Shown here: piece after piece, positions 18,485 through 26,509 of the stretch
Layout of the letters: every line of letters starts with the position of its first letter
How positions within the stretch are numbered: the stretch's first letter is position 1
DNA from: Thermotogota bacterium ADurb.Bin062
GTDB taxonomy: Bacteria > Thermotogota > Thermotogae > MWEM01
Assembly (NCBI GenBank): GCA_002071085.1
Contig: MWEM01000001.1
Coordinates: 37,104-101,103, forward strand
Direction of reading: 5' to 3'
Length of the DNA stretch: 64,000 nt
The notes under the pieces: generated by a model
The model's database searches: none
What the model saw: only the letters and a program-made list of their open reading frames with translations
Told to the model about the DNA's origin: nothing
Translations under genes and position numbers: made by a program

Positions 18485-20185
18485 TTAGGGCGCATAAATG
18501 TACTCGGTCACCTCGACCAAAACCCCTCTCGAGTTGAAAAGGCTCATCTGTACCGGTTCGCCGGTTGTCGCGTAATCGAAGGTCTGCACCCATTTGACTT
18601 CAGTTCCTTCTTTGATCTCGATTCGCGTGATACGGTTTTCCGCATCGTAAGCGTAGAAGGTTTGCCGGACACGTTTACCCGAGGCGTCATACCCGTCCGC
18701 GCGCTTCAACAGCCCGCCTTCGTGGAAACACTCTTCCATATAGTTTAATGCGCCTTTTGCGTCGTACACCTTCACACGTACCGTTTGACCTTCGGGGTTC
18801 TTTTCTATCCTCTGTTTGGCTTTTAGCGTCTGCCCTTCGCGAAACTCGATCGTGACCGTTCCTCGTTCGCTGTAGTCATACGTCTCCGTCCTCTCCCCGC
18901 TCGATGGACCTTGGGACCGCACCCGAAGGGGCCGGCCCTCTTCGTCGTACGTGTAGGCTGAAGTCTCCAACACCGCTCCCTGCGCGTCGACGACCTCCAA
19001 CACGGCTACCTTCCCCGATACGTCATAAGAGTAACGTATCTTCAGGTCGTTTTCCGGGTTGTCTACTACTTTGCGACGCTCTTCCAGCACTCGTTTCGGG
19101 CTGGTCGTCGGAGTGGCTTCGGCGCCATCGCTCTCGTCTAATACCTTTTCCGAAGGCGGGGTCGTTGTGAGCGTCAAACGCAGGTTCTCCTCGGTCAATC
19201 GGGCGTTCTCGCTCTGTAACTTCACGATCCGTTCGGCCTGTCTTTCCACTTCTTTAGTCAGCCCCGAGGTTTGGACCTCCCGAAAGGACAACAGCTGATT
19301 CAGTCGGAGAATATCGGATTCCTTATCCGCAAGCGCCGATTCTAATTGTTTGATACGCAGGCCGGCCTCCCACAACTGCCTCCCTAGGTCTTCGAAGGCT
19401 TCTCTCTCAACGCGAATTTGATCTTCCTTGCGAATCCTCGAGGTTTCGGAAGCCTCATAGGTCGCGACTGTCTCTTCAAGGGTCCGAAGCCGTTGGAAAA
19501 GTTGGTCGTTCAGCGTGGCCAACTGTAAAATCGTCTGGGATCGATCGGCCAGCTCCTTTTTAATTTGTTGCAGTTGAGTTTCTAAGGCCTTATCTTGACG
19601 CTGTTGCACCAGAAGGATAGCGGCGTCCTCCGCCGCTATCCTCGCGAGCTCTTCAGGCTTTACGCCCGGTAGTTCGAGACCTCCCGGGTTGGCCAACGGA
19701 TCGACTGCCTTCTGGAGGCGATTCGTCTCATAAGATAGGTCGAAGATCAGACGGATAAAACCCTGCGTTTCAGGTCGCAATTCAGATAGAAGATAGAACG
19801 GGAGCGTGGAGGCGTCGGCGACCAACCAACCGTAGACCGCTCCGGTCTCAGGATCGCTCAACCCGTCACCCGAAAACAACAGCCTTACCTGGCCAAAACC
19901 GGAAGCTTGGAACAGAGAGCGTATGTCCGAGGCGTAATCGGCGAGGCTTGTAAAGCCGTCCGAGAACGAAAACGCTTCGGTAAAAACCGTGAGGGTGTTC
20001 TTGGATAGGTCCAGCTGGACTCGATGGGAGTAGCGGCCGTGAAAGGCAAAACTCCTCCAAGGATAGTCGTAGGCTATCTTATATCCCGCCTTCTCCCAAT
20101 GGGTCGTTATACGCTCGGCAAGGGGATGCCCGCAAAGGATGATCGGGATCAGGAACACACACAAAAAAACGCAGGCTTGTTTCAT
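18485..20185 (-). CDS. Secreted coiled-coil protein with C-terminal YD/RHS-like repeats
   Basis: I do not recognise a named family for the 566-residue whole. The N-terminus is a signal peptide (ACVFLCVFLIPIILCGHP). Residues about 25-170 form a globular domain of unknown type. Residues about 180-350 are strongly heptad-like and rich in Glu, Gln and Leu (LETQLQQIKKELADRSQTIL, RIVKLQSENARLTEENLRL), which predicts a long coiled coil. A Thr/Pro linker follows. Residues about 385-566 carry YD-like strands (IRYSYDVSGKVAVLEVVD, SAYTYDEEGRPLRVRSQG, TFYAYDAENRITRIEI, TFDYATTGEPVQMSLFNSRG), as in MORN/YD or RHS-repeat proteins. The ATG at 20185 has AAGAAGGTG upstream. Confidence 0.8.
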   Translation of the reverse strand: MKQACVFLCVFLIPIILCGHPLAERITTHWEKAGYKIAYDYPWRSFAFHGRYSHRVQLDLSKNTLTVFTEAFSFSDGFTSLADYASDIRSLFQASGFGQVRLLFSGDGLSDPETGAVYGWLVADASTLPFYLLSELRPETQGFIRLIFDLSYETNRLQKAVDPLANPGGLELPGVKPEELARIAAEDAAILLVQQRQDKALETQLQQIKKELADRSQTILQLATLNDQLFQRLRTLEETVATYEASETSRIRKEDQIRVEREAFEDLGRQLWEAGLRIKQLESALADKESDILRLNQLLSFREVQTSGLTKEVERQAERIVKLQSENARLTEENLRLTLTTTPPSEKVLDESDGAEATPTTSPKRVLEERRKVVDNPENDLKIRYSYDVSGKVAVLEVVDAQGAVLETSAYTYDEEGRPLRVRSQGPSSGERTETYDYSERGTVTIEFREGQTLKAKQRIEKNPEGQTVRVKVYDAKGALNYMEECFHEGGLLKRADGYDASGKRVRQTFYAYDAENRITRIEIKEGTEVKWVQTFDYATTGEPVQMSLFNSRGVLVEVTEYIYAP

Positions 20186-20395
20186 AAAACACCTTCTTAA
20201 GCGAGGTTTAGTTACCCGTAGACGATTCATTATTCTAAGGAAACGCGCTTTCTTCCTATCGGGCGCTCAAGCCTCCTCGAATGAAGGAAAGGTCGCGCAG
20301 CCCATAGAAAAACAAAGAGGACCCCGGAAAAAAACGGTGTCACTTTTATACGCCGGGCCTAAGGATCGTGTGCGCCTTTTTCAAGAAGGGTGGGG

Positions 20396-20401
20396 TATAA
20401 T
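20396..20401 (+). promoter_or_regulatory. -10 box (TATAAT) 7 nt before a start codon
   Basis: TATAAT at 20396-20401 is followed by only six bases before the ATG at 20408, so a transcript starting here would be leaderless. No good -35 or Shine-Dalgarno is visible. Confidence 0.45.
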
Positions 20402-20407
20402 AATCCT

Positions 20408-21274
20408 ATGATTAGAAAAGCGATAACGAGGGTTCTGATACTGCTCTTGTTTCTCAGCGCCGGGTTCGGTGCAGGGCAGATTATACGCAATATCAACATC
20501 TTGGGGAACTTGAACCCGCTACTCCCGTTCTCTTTCACTTACGACTACACCATTCCGTCGGAATGGCAGGTGGAATTGTTTTTAGGCACGACGCTGAATC
20601 CGCGGCAGCTTTCTGCCGCTTTCAGCCAAGCGGCCACAGGCACCTTCATCACGTCGGGCGAAATAGGGTTGAAATTCGGGTTACCCGGTGACGTGATCCT
20701 CTTCGCCGGATGGCCTTGGCTGGGGGCCATCTTTTCGGTTCAAGAGACCCTTTGGATGCCCGAATTGGATTTTTCGGCGCTGGTTCCCATCACCTTGGGC
20801 GTTTTTAGCGGTAGCGCCTATTCCGAAAGCTTTTCTTTCAACGCCGTCTTGAAAAAAAGCCTGCGGCCCGTTCGTTTCAGCGGCGGGTTCAACTTCTTGA
20901 CCTCCCCTCAGTTTTCGAGCGGTGAGTTTGACGATGAGGTCTTCGAGGTTGGGCAGGGATACCTCGGCCTCGGTTTGGAATGGGCTATCAATCCCTATAT
21001 TCGGTTGTTGGGGGAGTTTCGATACCAGTTCATTTCGGTCCTGTTCGACACCTACTCCGACTTGAAGTTCGAGATGTTCCCCGCCTATTCCAACCAAGTA
21101 TTGGGAATCGGGTTCGAGTACATCCTGGACTTCCCTCTGTTTTTGATGAAGGCGACGGCGGGTTATGCGGTCAAACTGGGATTGTTCGATCCGGAAATCG
21201 GGGTCACATACGGCACCCACGCGATCCACGTCGGGGTCTCCTTTTTGTTTCCTTTTCCGTGGAGGACTCCTTAG
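20408..21274 (+). CDS. Putative exported envelope (beta-barrel-like) protein
   Basis: The 288-residue product has an N-terminal signal (AITRVLILLLFLSAGFGAG) followed by short alternating hydrophobic strands rich in Phe, Tyr and Gly, for example FTYDYTIPSEWQVELFLG, LGLGLEWAINPYIRLLGEF and the closing HAIHVGVSFLFPFPWRTP. This pattern suits an outer-membrane or outer-sheath barrel, but no family is recognised. The start lacks a clear ribosome site; a GTG-type start slightly upstream (20390) would also read through but spoil the signal. The amidohydrolase gene follows after 60 nt. Confidence 0.7.
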   Translation: MIRKAITRVLILLLFLSAGFGAGQIIRNINILGNLNPLLPFSFTYDYTIPSEWQVELFLGTTLNPRQLSAAFSQAATGTFITSGEIGLKFGLPGDVILFAGWPWLGAIFSVQETLWMPELDFSALVPITLGVFSGSAYSESFSFNAVLKKSLRPVRFSGGFNFLTSPQFSSGEFDDEVFEVGQGYLGLGLEWAINPYIRLLGEFRYQFISVLFDTYSDLKFEMFPAYSNQVLGIGFEYILDFPLFLMKATAGYAVKLGLFDPEIGVTYGTHAIHVGVSFLFPFPWRTP

Positions 21275-21334
21275 AGAGAATAGACGCGAATCCCGATCTT
21301 TCCGCGGCCATTCGCGCTCGTTTGGAGGCACAAG

Positions 21335-22663
21335 ATGAAGGATCAGCTTTATCACGATTTTTATATCTTCACCGGGAAATCCCCCCATGACTACTTCCGA
21401 GGAAGCCTCTGGGTTCGTGGCGGGCGTATCGTCAACGTTTTCCGTTCAGATGAGGACATACCAAACCTTCCTTGGTCCTCGAAGATGGAGGGAGAGGGGA
21501 AGATCTTGCTTCCGGGAATGATCAACGCCCATACCCACTGTTATTCGGCCTTCGCTTGTGGCCTCTCGGTTCACCCATTTCGTCCCACCTCGTTCAAAGA
21601 GATGTTGGAGCAACTCTGGTGGAAACTGGATCGCGCGTTGCTTTCCGAAGACGTGTATTGGAGCGCGCGGGTCTCAGCGTTACGCTCGATCGACCACGGG
21701 GTGACGACGTTCATCGACCATCATGCGAGTCCCTATTGCGTACGCGGAGCTGGTGCTCTGTTGTCGCGGGCGCTAATCGAGGAGTCGGGTATGCGCGCGG
21801 TCTTATCGGTCGAAACCAGTGATCGGGACGGCGCGAAAATACGTGACCTCGAAATTGAAGAAAACTTGGCGTTGATGGAAGAAAAGGAAAAGCACCCGGG
21901 TAAGATGGGCGCTTTGTTCGGGTTACACGCGTCTTTCACGTTAGAAGAGGACACGTTGCGACGAGTCGGCTCGTGGGATTTTCCGGTCCACATTCATATC
22001 GGAGAAGGGGACGAGGACGGGAAACTGCACGAAGAAAAATATGGATGTTCCGCGTTCGAACGCCTTCAGAGGTACCACATCTGTAAAGCGAACTCATTGC
22101 TCGTTCACGGAATACGCCTCAGTCACAAGGATATCGATGAGATAGCGGGCACGGCCTGTCGTGTCGCCTTCAATCCCCAATCGAACCAGAACAACGGGGC
22201 CGGGTTGCCTGCCTACGCGCGCTTCAAGGCGCGTGGAATACCGGTTCTTTTAGGTAACGACGGATTCGGGTACGATTTTTCGCGAGACGTTCGCTCTCTT
22301 CTGATCACCCAGCATCACGTTACGCAAAGCCCTTTGGGCTTTTCTTTGGACGACCTGTTTCAAGTGGTGTTCCGGAATAACGCCGAGTATGCCAGCGCCC
22401 TTTTGGGTGAGCGGGTGGGAGTGATCGAGGAAGGCGCCGCCGCCGATTTTATCACCTATCGCTATAAACCATTCACACCGATCGATGAAAATAATTTCCT
22501 GGGCCACTGGTTCTTCGGGATTCTGGAAAACGGGAAGCCGGAAGAGGTCGTAATCGACGGGAAGGCGTTGAAACTGGGCGGCGTTTTGCAAGGACCGGCC
22601 GATGACGCGATGAGAACGGCCCAAAGCGTCGCAAGAAAACTATGGGAACGCCTGAACAATTAG
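21335..22663 (+). CDS. SsnA-like amidohydrolase
   Basis: The 442-residue protein belongs to the ATZ/TRZ-type metal-dependent amidohydrolases. Visible metal-site elements are HTH in GMINAHTHCYSAFACGL, His in LFGLHASF, His and Glu in HIHIGEGDEDGK, His in SLLVHGIRLSHKD and Asp in PVLLGNDGFGYDF. The opening FYIFTGK and the spacing resemble SsnA, a protein linked to selenium metabolism in some bacteria; others in the superfamily deaminate or dechlorinate N-heterocycles. No selenium-related neighbour is visible, so substrate and symbol are left open. GGAGG lies 6 nt before the ATG. Confidence 0.85.
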   Translation: MKDQLYHDFYIFTGKSPHDYFRGSLWVRGGRIVNVFRSDEDIPNLPWSSKMEGEGKILLPGMINAHTHCYSAFACGLSVHPFRPTSFKEMLEQLWWKLDRALLSEDVYWSARVSALRSIDHGVTTFIDHHASPYCVRGAGALLSRALIEESGMRAVLSVETSDRDGAKIRDLEIEENLALMEEKEKHPGKMGALFGLHASFTLEEDTLRRVGSWDFPVHIHIGEGDEDGKLHEEKYGCSAFERLQRYHICKANSLLVHGIRLSHKDIDEIAGTACRVAFNPQSNQNNGAGLPAYARFKARGIPVLLGNDGFGYDFSRDVRSLLITQHHVTQSPLGFSLDDLFQVVFRNNAEYASALLGERVGVIEEGAAADFITYRYKPFTPIDENNFLGHWFFGILENGKPEEVVIDGKALKLGGVLQGPADDAMRTAQSVARKLWERLNN

Positions 22664-22987
22664 TTCGGTTACCTTAAAAACTGTGAAAATCGAGACGAAT
22701 TCGAAGAAAACCGGCGATTTCGCCACCATTTCGATGTTAGTCTTGCTTTGTTTTCGCTTATCGGGTTCGGCATAAGTTGACAGTGGAACGGAACTATGAT
22801 ACTCTAGACAGGACTGGGGTTCTTAACATAAAATGGGAGAATTCCGCGGAAAAACCGCGAATACGCTGAGCCCCTTATGAAATAGCGGCCCAGATATACC
22901 TTCGACCACTATACTCGTTCCTTCTCTCGAAATAACGTCGTGCTCGATCTGGAAAAAAGTCACTTTTATCATTATAAGGAGGTTAGT
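22664..22987 (+). other. Non-coding gap with long leader of the peptide-use operon
   Basis: No gene seen. A promoter candidate lies at 22777-22805. The predicted leader of about 175 nt contains a hairpin ATTCCGCGG/CCGCGAAT (22841-22862) without a T-run. I could not match it to a known riboswitch. Confidence 0.5.
22777..22805 (+). promoter_or_regulatory. Promoter candidate for the 22988-29861 operon
   Basis: A perfect TTGACA (22777-22782) is followed after 17 bp by TACTCT with an extended TGA in front (TGATACTCT). The -10 is weak by itself. Confidence 0.5.
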
Positions 22988-23602
22988 ATGCGAAAACTAG
23001 GATGGATTGTGGTACTCGTAATGGTCTTGATATCCAGCAGCATGACCTTTGCGTACACGGGCGTTGACCCGTTGAACCTGCCCGTGACTTTTCTGTTGAC
23101 GAACGCGGGTCAAGGGACGGGTCGCAAGATGATGGAGGCGCAATTCTTGGCGACCAAGACCTTCAAGAAGAGCGTCGATTTCATTTCCAACGCCGAACCG
23201 GGGAGAGATAACACCTTCGAAGTGGACTTCACCGACGAACAAGGAAATATGGTCAAAGCCGTTGTTGCCGCGATCGGCTCTACCGCTAAGGGGTTGGGCG
23301 CGTCCGGCATCACGATCGACGACGAGATCGCCCGTCTGAACAAGATGATTGAAGCGATCAAGAAGTATAACCTAATGTTGATCGCGATCCACATCGAGGG
23401 TCAAGTACGTCGCGGAGACAGCGCGAACGAGCGTTCTATCGACGCGATTGCCCCATTTGCAGATTACATCGTTGTGACGAAAGACAGTGACTTCGACGGC
23501 AAATTCACCAAGCTCGCCAAAGAGAAGAACATACCGTTAACTATTCTCGACAATCAGCTGGAAATCCAAAAGGTCATCAGAATCTGGTACGAAAACAAAT
23601 AG
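22988..23602 (+). CDS. Small exported protein, possibly DUF6305-like
   Basis: The 204-residue product begins with a signal peptide (LGWIVVLVMVLISSSMTFA). The mature part starts YTGVDPLNLPVTFLLTNAGQGTG and shows an alternating beta-alpha pattern: KSVDFISNAEPGRDNTF, KAVVAAIGSTAKGLGASG, NLMLIAIHIEGQVRRGDS and APFADYIVVTKDSDFDGKF. That suggests a single Rossmann-like domain. It may belong to the DUF6305 family, which I recall only vaguely. TAAGGAGG gives a strong start. It precedes a permease gene by 27 nt, so it may serve as a small substrate-binding or accessory protein. Confidence 0.7.
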   Translation: MRKLGWIVVLVMVLISSSMTFAYTGVDPLNLPVTFLLTNAGQGTGRKMMEAQFLATKTFKKSVDFISNAEPGRDNTFEVDFTDEQGNMVKAVVAAIGSTAKGLGASGITIDDEIARLNKMIEAIKKYNLMLIAIHIEGQVRRGDSANERSIDAIAPFADYIVVTKDSDFDGKFTKLAKEKNIPLTILDNQLEIQKVIRIWYENK

Positions 23603-23629
23603 TTTTTTCCATCGGGGGAGGAATCGACT

Positions 23630-24925
23630 GTGTATGGAAGCACAATATTCACAGCAATAGTAATCGTCGTTGTCTTCGCCCTCTCGAGCTGGAAGCTTAA
23701 ATCGACCGAGTTCTCGATTTTTCTGGCGGCCGTAGCCGGAGCGATTGCAGGCGGATTTGGTTTCCCTGTTCGGCTGCTTGTAGAAGGGTGGTTCACCTAT
23801 TTCGATGTGGCGTTGATCTTCGTCACCGCGTCCATTTTCATCAACATGTACACGGAAACGGGGGCGATGGACGCGTTGATACGCAAATTGGTAGAAAATT
23901 TCTTCAATCACAAATGGATCATGATGGTCTTTATGGCCATCCTGATGATCATCCCCGGGGCCTTAACCGGCGCGGGCAGCGTGTCGATCTTTGTCGTCGG
24001 CGGCTTAGTGACCACCGTTTTGACCTATATGGGCCTATCCAAAGGCAAGATCGTTGGCTTCATCTACGTCTTCGCGATGCTGGCGGCCGCCGCGCCTCCG
24101 ATCAACCTTTGGGCGATGCTGATGACCGCGCAGGCGAACATGCCGTACGTGGGGTTCGACGTGGTGCTCATCGTTCCTATAGCGATCATCGCGGCCTTCG
24201 CTATCATTTGGTTTGGCCGTGGGTCGAAACCGAAGAGCAAGAAGGAAGTCTTGGCCAATTTACCCAAACCTGTCGAGAAGATGAATTGGGTCAGGATCCT
24301 AACCCCTCTACTCGTCTTGGTGGTCTTGATTCTTCTCCAAAAGTACGCCGCGTTCTACATCCCCGTACTCGGTTTGCCGTTGACCTTCGTTCTTTCTGCG
24401 ATCGCCGTTTTACTCGTTAATCCGAAAAAGACTTCGTTCAAGCGATGGATGACGGTGATTTCGAACACGATGGAGCAGGTTTTCCCGCTGTTGGCGACGG
24501 TTATCAGTGTCGGGGCCCTCGTCAATATCCTGACCGGAACAGGGGTGCGAGGTCTGATCGCCATCACCTTCGTCACCCTTCCTTTAGGTTTGATCTACGC
24601 GTTGGCTTTGCTGTTCACACCTTTCGCGCAAGGTTCTTTGAGTTATGGAAGCGCGGTCATCCTCGGCACGCCGATCATCTTCTTGTTCAACAATCTCGGG
24701 TTCAATGTCACCGTGGTAACGGCTGCGTTGAGCTTGATGTTCCCGTTGGGAGACTGCCTGCCGCCTTCCCGTATCGTCGGCCGATTGAGCATTGAAGCGG
24801 TGCAGTACGAAGGGAGTTATATGTCGTTTTTGAAAGAGATTATGGTTCCGGCTTTCTTTATGGCAGCGGTCGCGCTGATAATGTTTATCTTCCCCAACCA
24901 ACTGAGCTTTTTAGTTGTTTATTGA
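23630..24925 (+). CDS. TRAP large-subunit-like (IT superfamily) permease
   Basis: This is a very hydrophobic protein of 431 residues with about 11-12 membrane helices. Two related segments suggest an internal repeat as in ion-transporter superfamily carriers: PGALTGAGSVSIFVVGGLVT with MLAAAAPPINLWAMLM, and FTPFAQGSLSYGSAVILGTP with PLGDCLPPSRIVG. These fit a DctM-like carrier better than an ABC permease, but the usual DctM motifs are not exact. Start is GTG with GGGGAGG 7 nt upstream. It is flanked by a small exported protein and a 57-aa membrane protein. Confidence 0.72.
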   Translation: MYGSTIFTAIVIVVVFALSSWKLKSTEFSIFLAAVAGAIAGGFGFPVRLLVEGWFTYFDVALIFVTASIFINMYTETGAMDALIRKLVENFFNHKWIMMVFMAILMIIPGALTGAGSVSIFVVGGLVTTVLTYMGLSKGKIVGFIYVFAMLAAAAPPINLWAMLMTAQANMPYVGFDVVLIVPIAIIAAFAIIWFGRGSKPKSKKEVLANLPKPVEKMNWVRILTPLLVLVVLILLQKYAAFYIPVLGLPLTFVLSAIAVLLVNPKKTSFKRWMTVISNTMEQVFPLLATVISVGALVNILTGTGVRGLIAITFVTLPLGLIYALALLFTPFAQGSLSYGSAVILGTPIIFLFNNLGFNVTVVTAALSLMFPLGDCLPPSRIVGRLSIEAVQYEGSYMSFLKEIMVPAFFMAAVALIMFIFPNQLSFLVVY

Positions 24926-24941
24926 TCGGGGGGGCTGAAAA

Positions 24942-25115
24942 ATGGTTATCCTTAACGAAATCATCCACATCCTCTACTTTGTCCTAACCGCTGTGATCTG
25001 TATCTTTTTGATCTGGAATCTCTTCAAGCGAACAAAAAAAACAGGATGGGTCTATGACATAGTCTATGCTTACGTGATCATCACCTTCATACTCCGCGTC
25101 CTGATGATCAAGTAA
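24942..25115 (+). CDS. 57-aa membrane protein beside the permease
   Basis: The frame begins MVILNEIIHILYFVLTAVIC and ends at TAA. It has two hydrophobic helices (about residues 4-26 and 39-55) joined by the basic loop NLFKRTKKTGW. GGGGGGGCTGAAAA precedes the ATG. Its 16-nt distance from the permease stop and 13-nt distance to the next gene make it a likely real operon member, perhaps a minimal small subunit for the permease. No homology is recognised. Confidence 0.7.
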   Translation: MVILNEIIHILYFVLTAVICIFLIWNLFKRTKKTGWVYDIVYAYVIITFILRVLMIK

Positions 25116-25128
25116 GGGGCTGAGACGT

Positions 25129-26466
25129 ATGAAAAACACACCTCTATGGTTTAAGCTACTGGCCCTGGCCCTGATCGCGATTATGGGGTTTATTGCGGGG
25201 AAAGAGTTCTACGAGCTCCGGCACTATCAGGAGTCGGTCGTCGTCTCTCCCGCTTTCACTAAAAAGCTCATGCTCAGTGACTATCTGCCGAGTCTGAAAG
25301 GGACATGGGGCGACACGCCGATCTATCTCTTCGATTCGGGCGTACCGGGCGGGTCAGCGCTAATTTTGGGCGGTTCTCACCCGTATGAACCGGCCACGAT
25401 GCTTACCGCCTATATGGTCGCCGAAAATATCTCCGTCGAAAAAGGGAAGGTCTACGTCGCCCCCGTGGCCAATAGGAGCGCCAATACCCTCGGAATGCTC
25501 GGGAACGCCTACCCGATGTTCTACCATTTGAAAACTCCTTTCGGAACGAAGCAGTACAAGATCGGAGACCGCAACACCAATCCGCTCGACCAGTGGCCGG
25601 ACCCGTTCGTTTACGTCCATTATCCCTCCGGACAGAACCTGGCCTATCAAGACCTTCGGAACTTTAACCGCACGTGGCCTGGCAAAGCGGATGGGTCGCT
25701 CACGGAAAGAATCTCCTACGCTTTCATGGAATTGGTTCGGAATGAGAAGATCGACATTTTTATCGATTATCACGAAGCCTCTTTGATGTACCCCGTGGTC
25801 GACACCTATGTCGCGCACGATTTCTCGATGGATATCGCGATTTTGGCTCAGATGAACCTGGACACCTTCAAGTACCCGATGAAAGCGGAAGCTTCTCCAA
25901 AAAAACTTAGAGGGCTTTCCCACCGAGAAGTCGGGGACTACAGCATCGATCCCGAGCTCGCGAAAGAATTGTACGCGGCCGAAGAGTTCACCAATGCCAA
26001 AAACGACTACAAAGAGAAGCTGAAAATTATCGAGAAATCCAGTCATCAAACACTTGTCGTCCTGATGGAAACGTTGGAACCTTTCATCGAACGTGTTGCC
26101 GGAAGAATCGACGAAGACCTGATGTTGGTCGGGCTCGACGAGTTTATCCAGACTGCCGCCGATAAGAGGTTGCTGTTCGCGAAGTACGACACGAGAACCG
26201 GAATCACGATGCCGATCGATATGGACGGGCGAGGCGGCTACGTCGTGAAAGGCGCGCCGATGTATTATCGGGTCGCCAGACACTTGGAAGGAACCTTGGA
26301 AGTCATCGAAATGATGAACTTGTTATTCCCCGAGCGCGAGTTACTGATTAGCTACCCAGGCTTTCACGATATCATGGAAGCCGGGAGTAAAAAAGGTAAC
26401 GACGCGATCGGAGATTTCTTACACGATCCGGCCAAGTCCGACCCAAAACGGGTGTTTTATCAGTAA
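25129..26466 (+). CDS. Membrane-anchored M14-like metallohydrolase (succinylglutamate desuccinylase/aspartoacylase type)
   Basis: The 445-residue protein has one N-terminal membrane segment (LLALALIAIMGFIAG) and an M14-type zinc site: His84 and Glu87 in GGSHPYEPATM and His215 in DIFIDYHEASLM. Such enzymes cut amide bonds of acylated amino acids or release C-terminal residues. The anchor predicts action outside the cytoplasmic membrane. It lies between the permease genes and two dipeptidase genes, which suggests processing of peptides or N-acyl amino acids at the cell surface. The exact substrate is unknown. Confidence 0.8.
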   Translation: MKNTPLWFKLLALALIAIMGFIAGKEFYELRHYQESVVVSPAFTKKLMLSDYLPSLKGTWGDTPIYLFDSGVPGGSALILGGSHPYEPATMLTAYMVAENISVEKGKVYVAPVANRSANTLGMLGNAYPMFYHLKTPFGTKQYKIGDRNTNPLDQWPDPFVYVHYPSGQNLAYQDLRNFNRTWPGKADGSLTERISYAFMELVRNEKIDIFIDYHEASLMYPVVDTYVAHDFSMDIAILAQMNLDTFKYPMKAEASPKKLRGLSHREVGDYSIDPELAKELYAAEEFTNAKNDYKEKLKIIEKSSHQTLVVLMETLEPFIERVAGRIDEDLMLVGLDEFIQTAADKRLLFAKYDTRTGITMPIDMDGRGGYVVKGAPMYYRVARHLEGTLEVIEMMNLLFPERELLISYPGFHDIMEAGSKKGNDAIGDFLHDPAKSDPKRVFYQ

Positions 26467-26509
26467 GCCGAACTAGAGTTACCAGAAAAGGAAAGGGAGA
26501 CAAGAGAGT

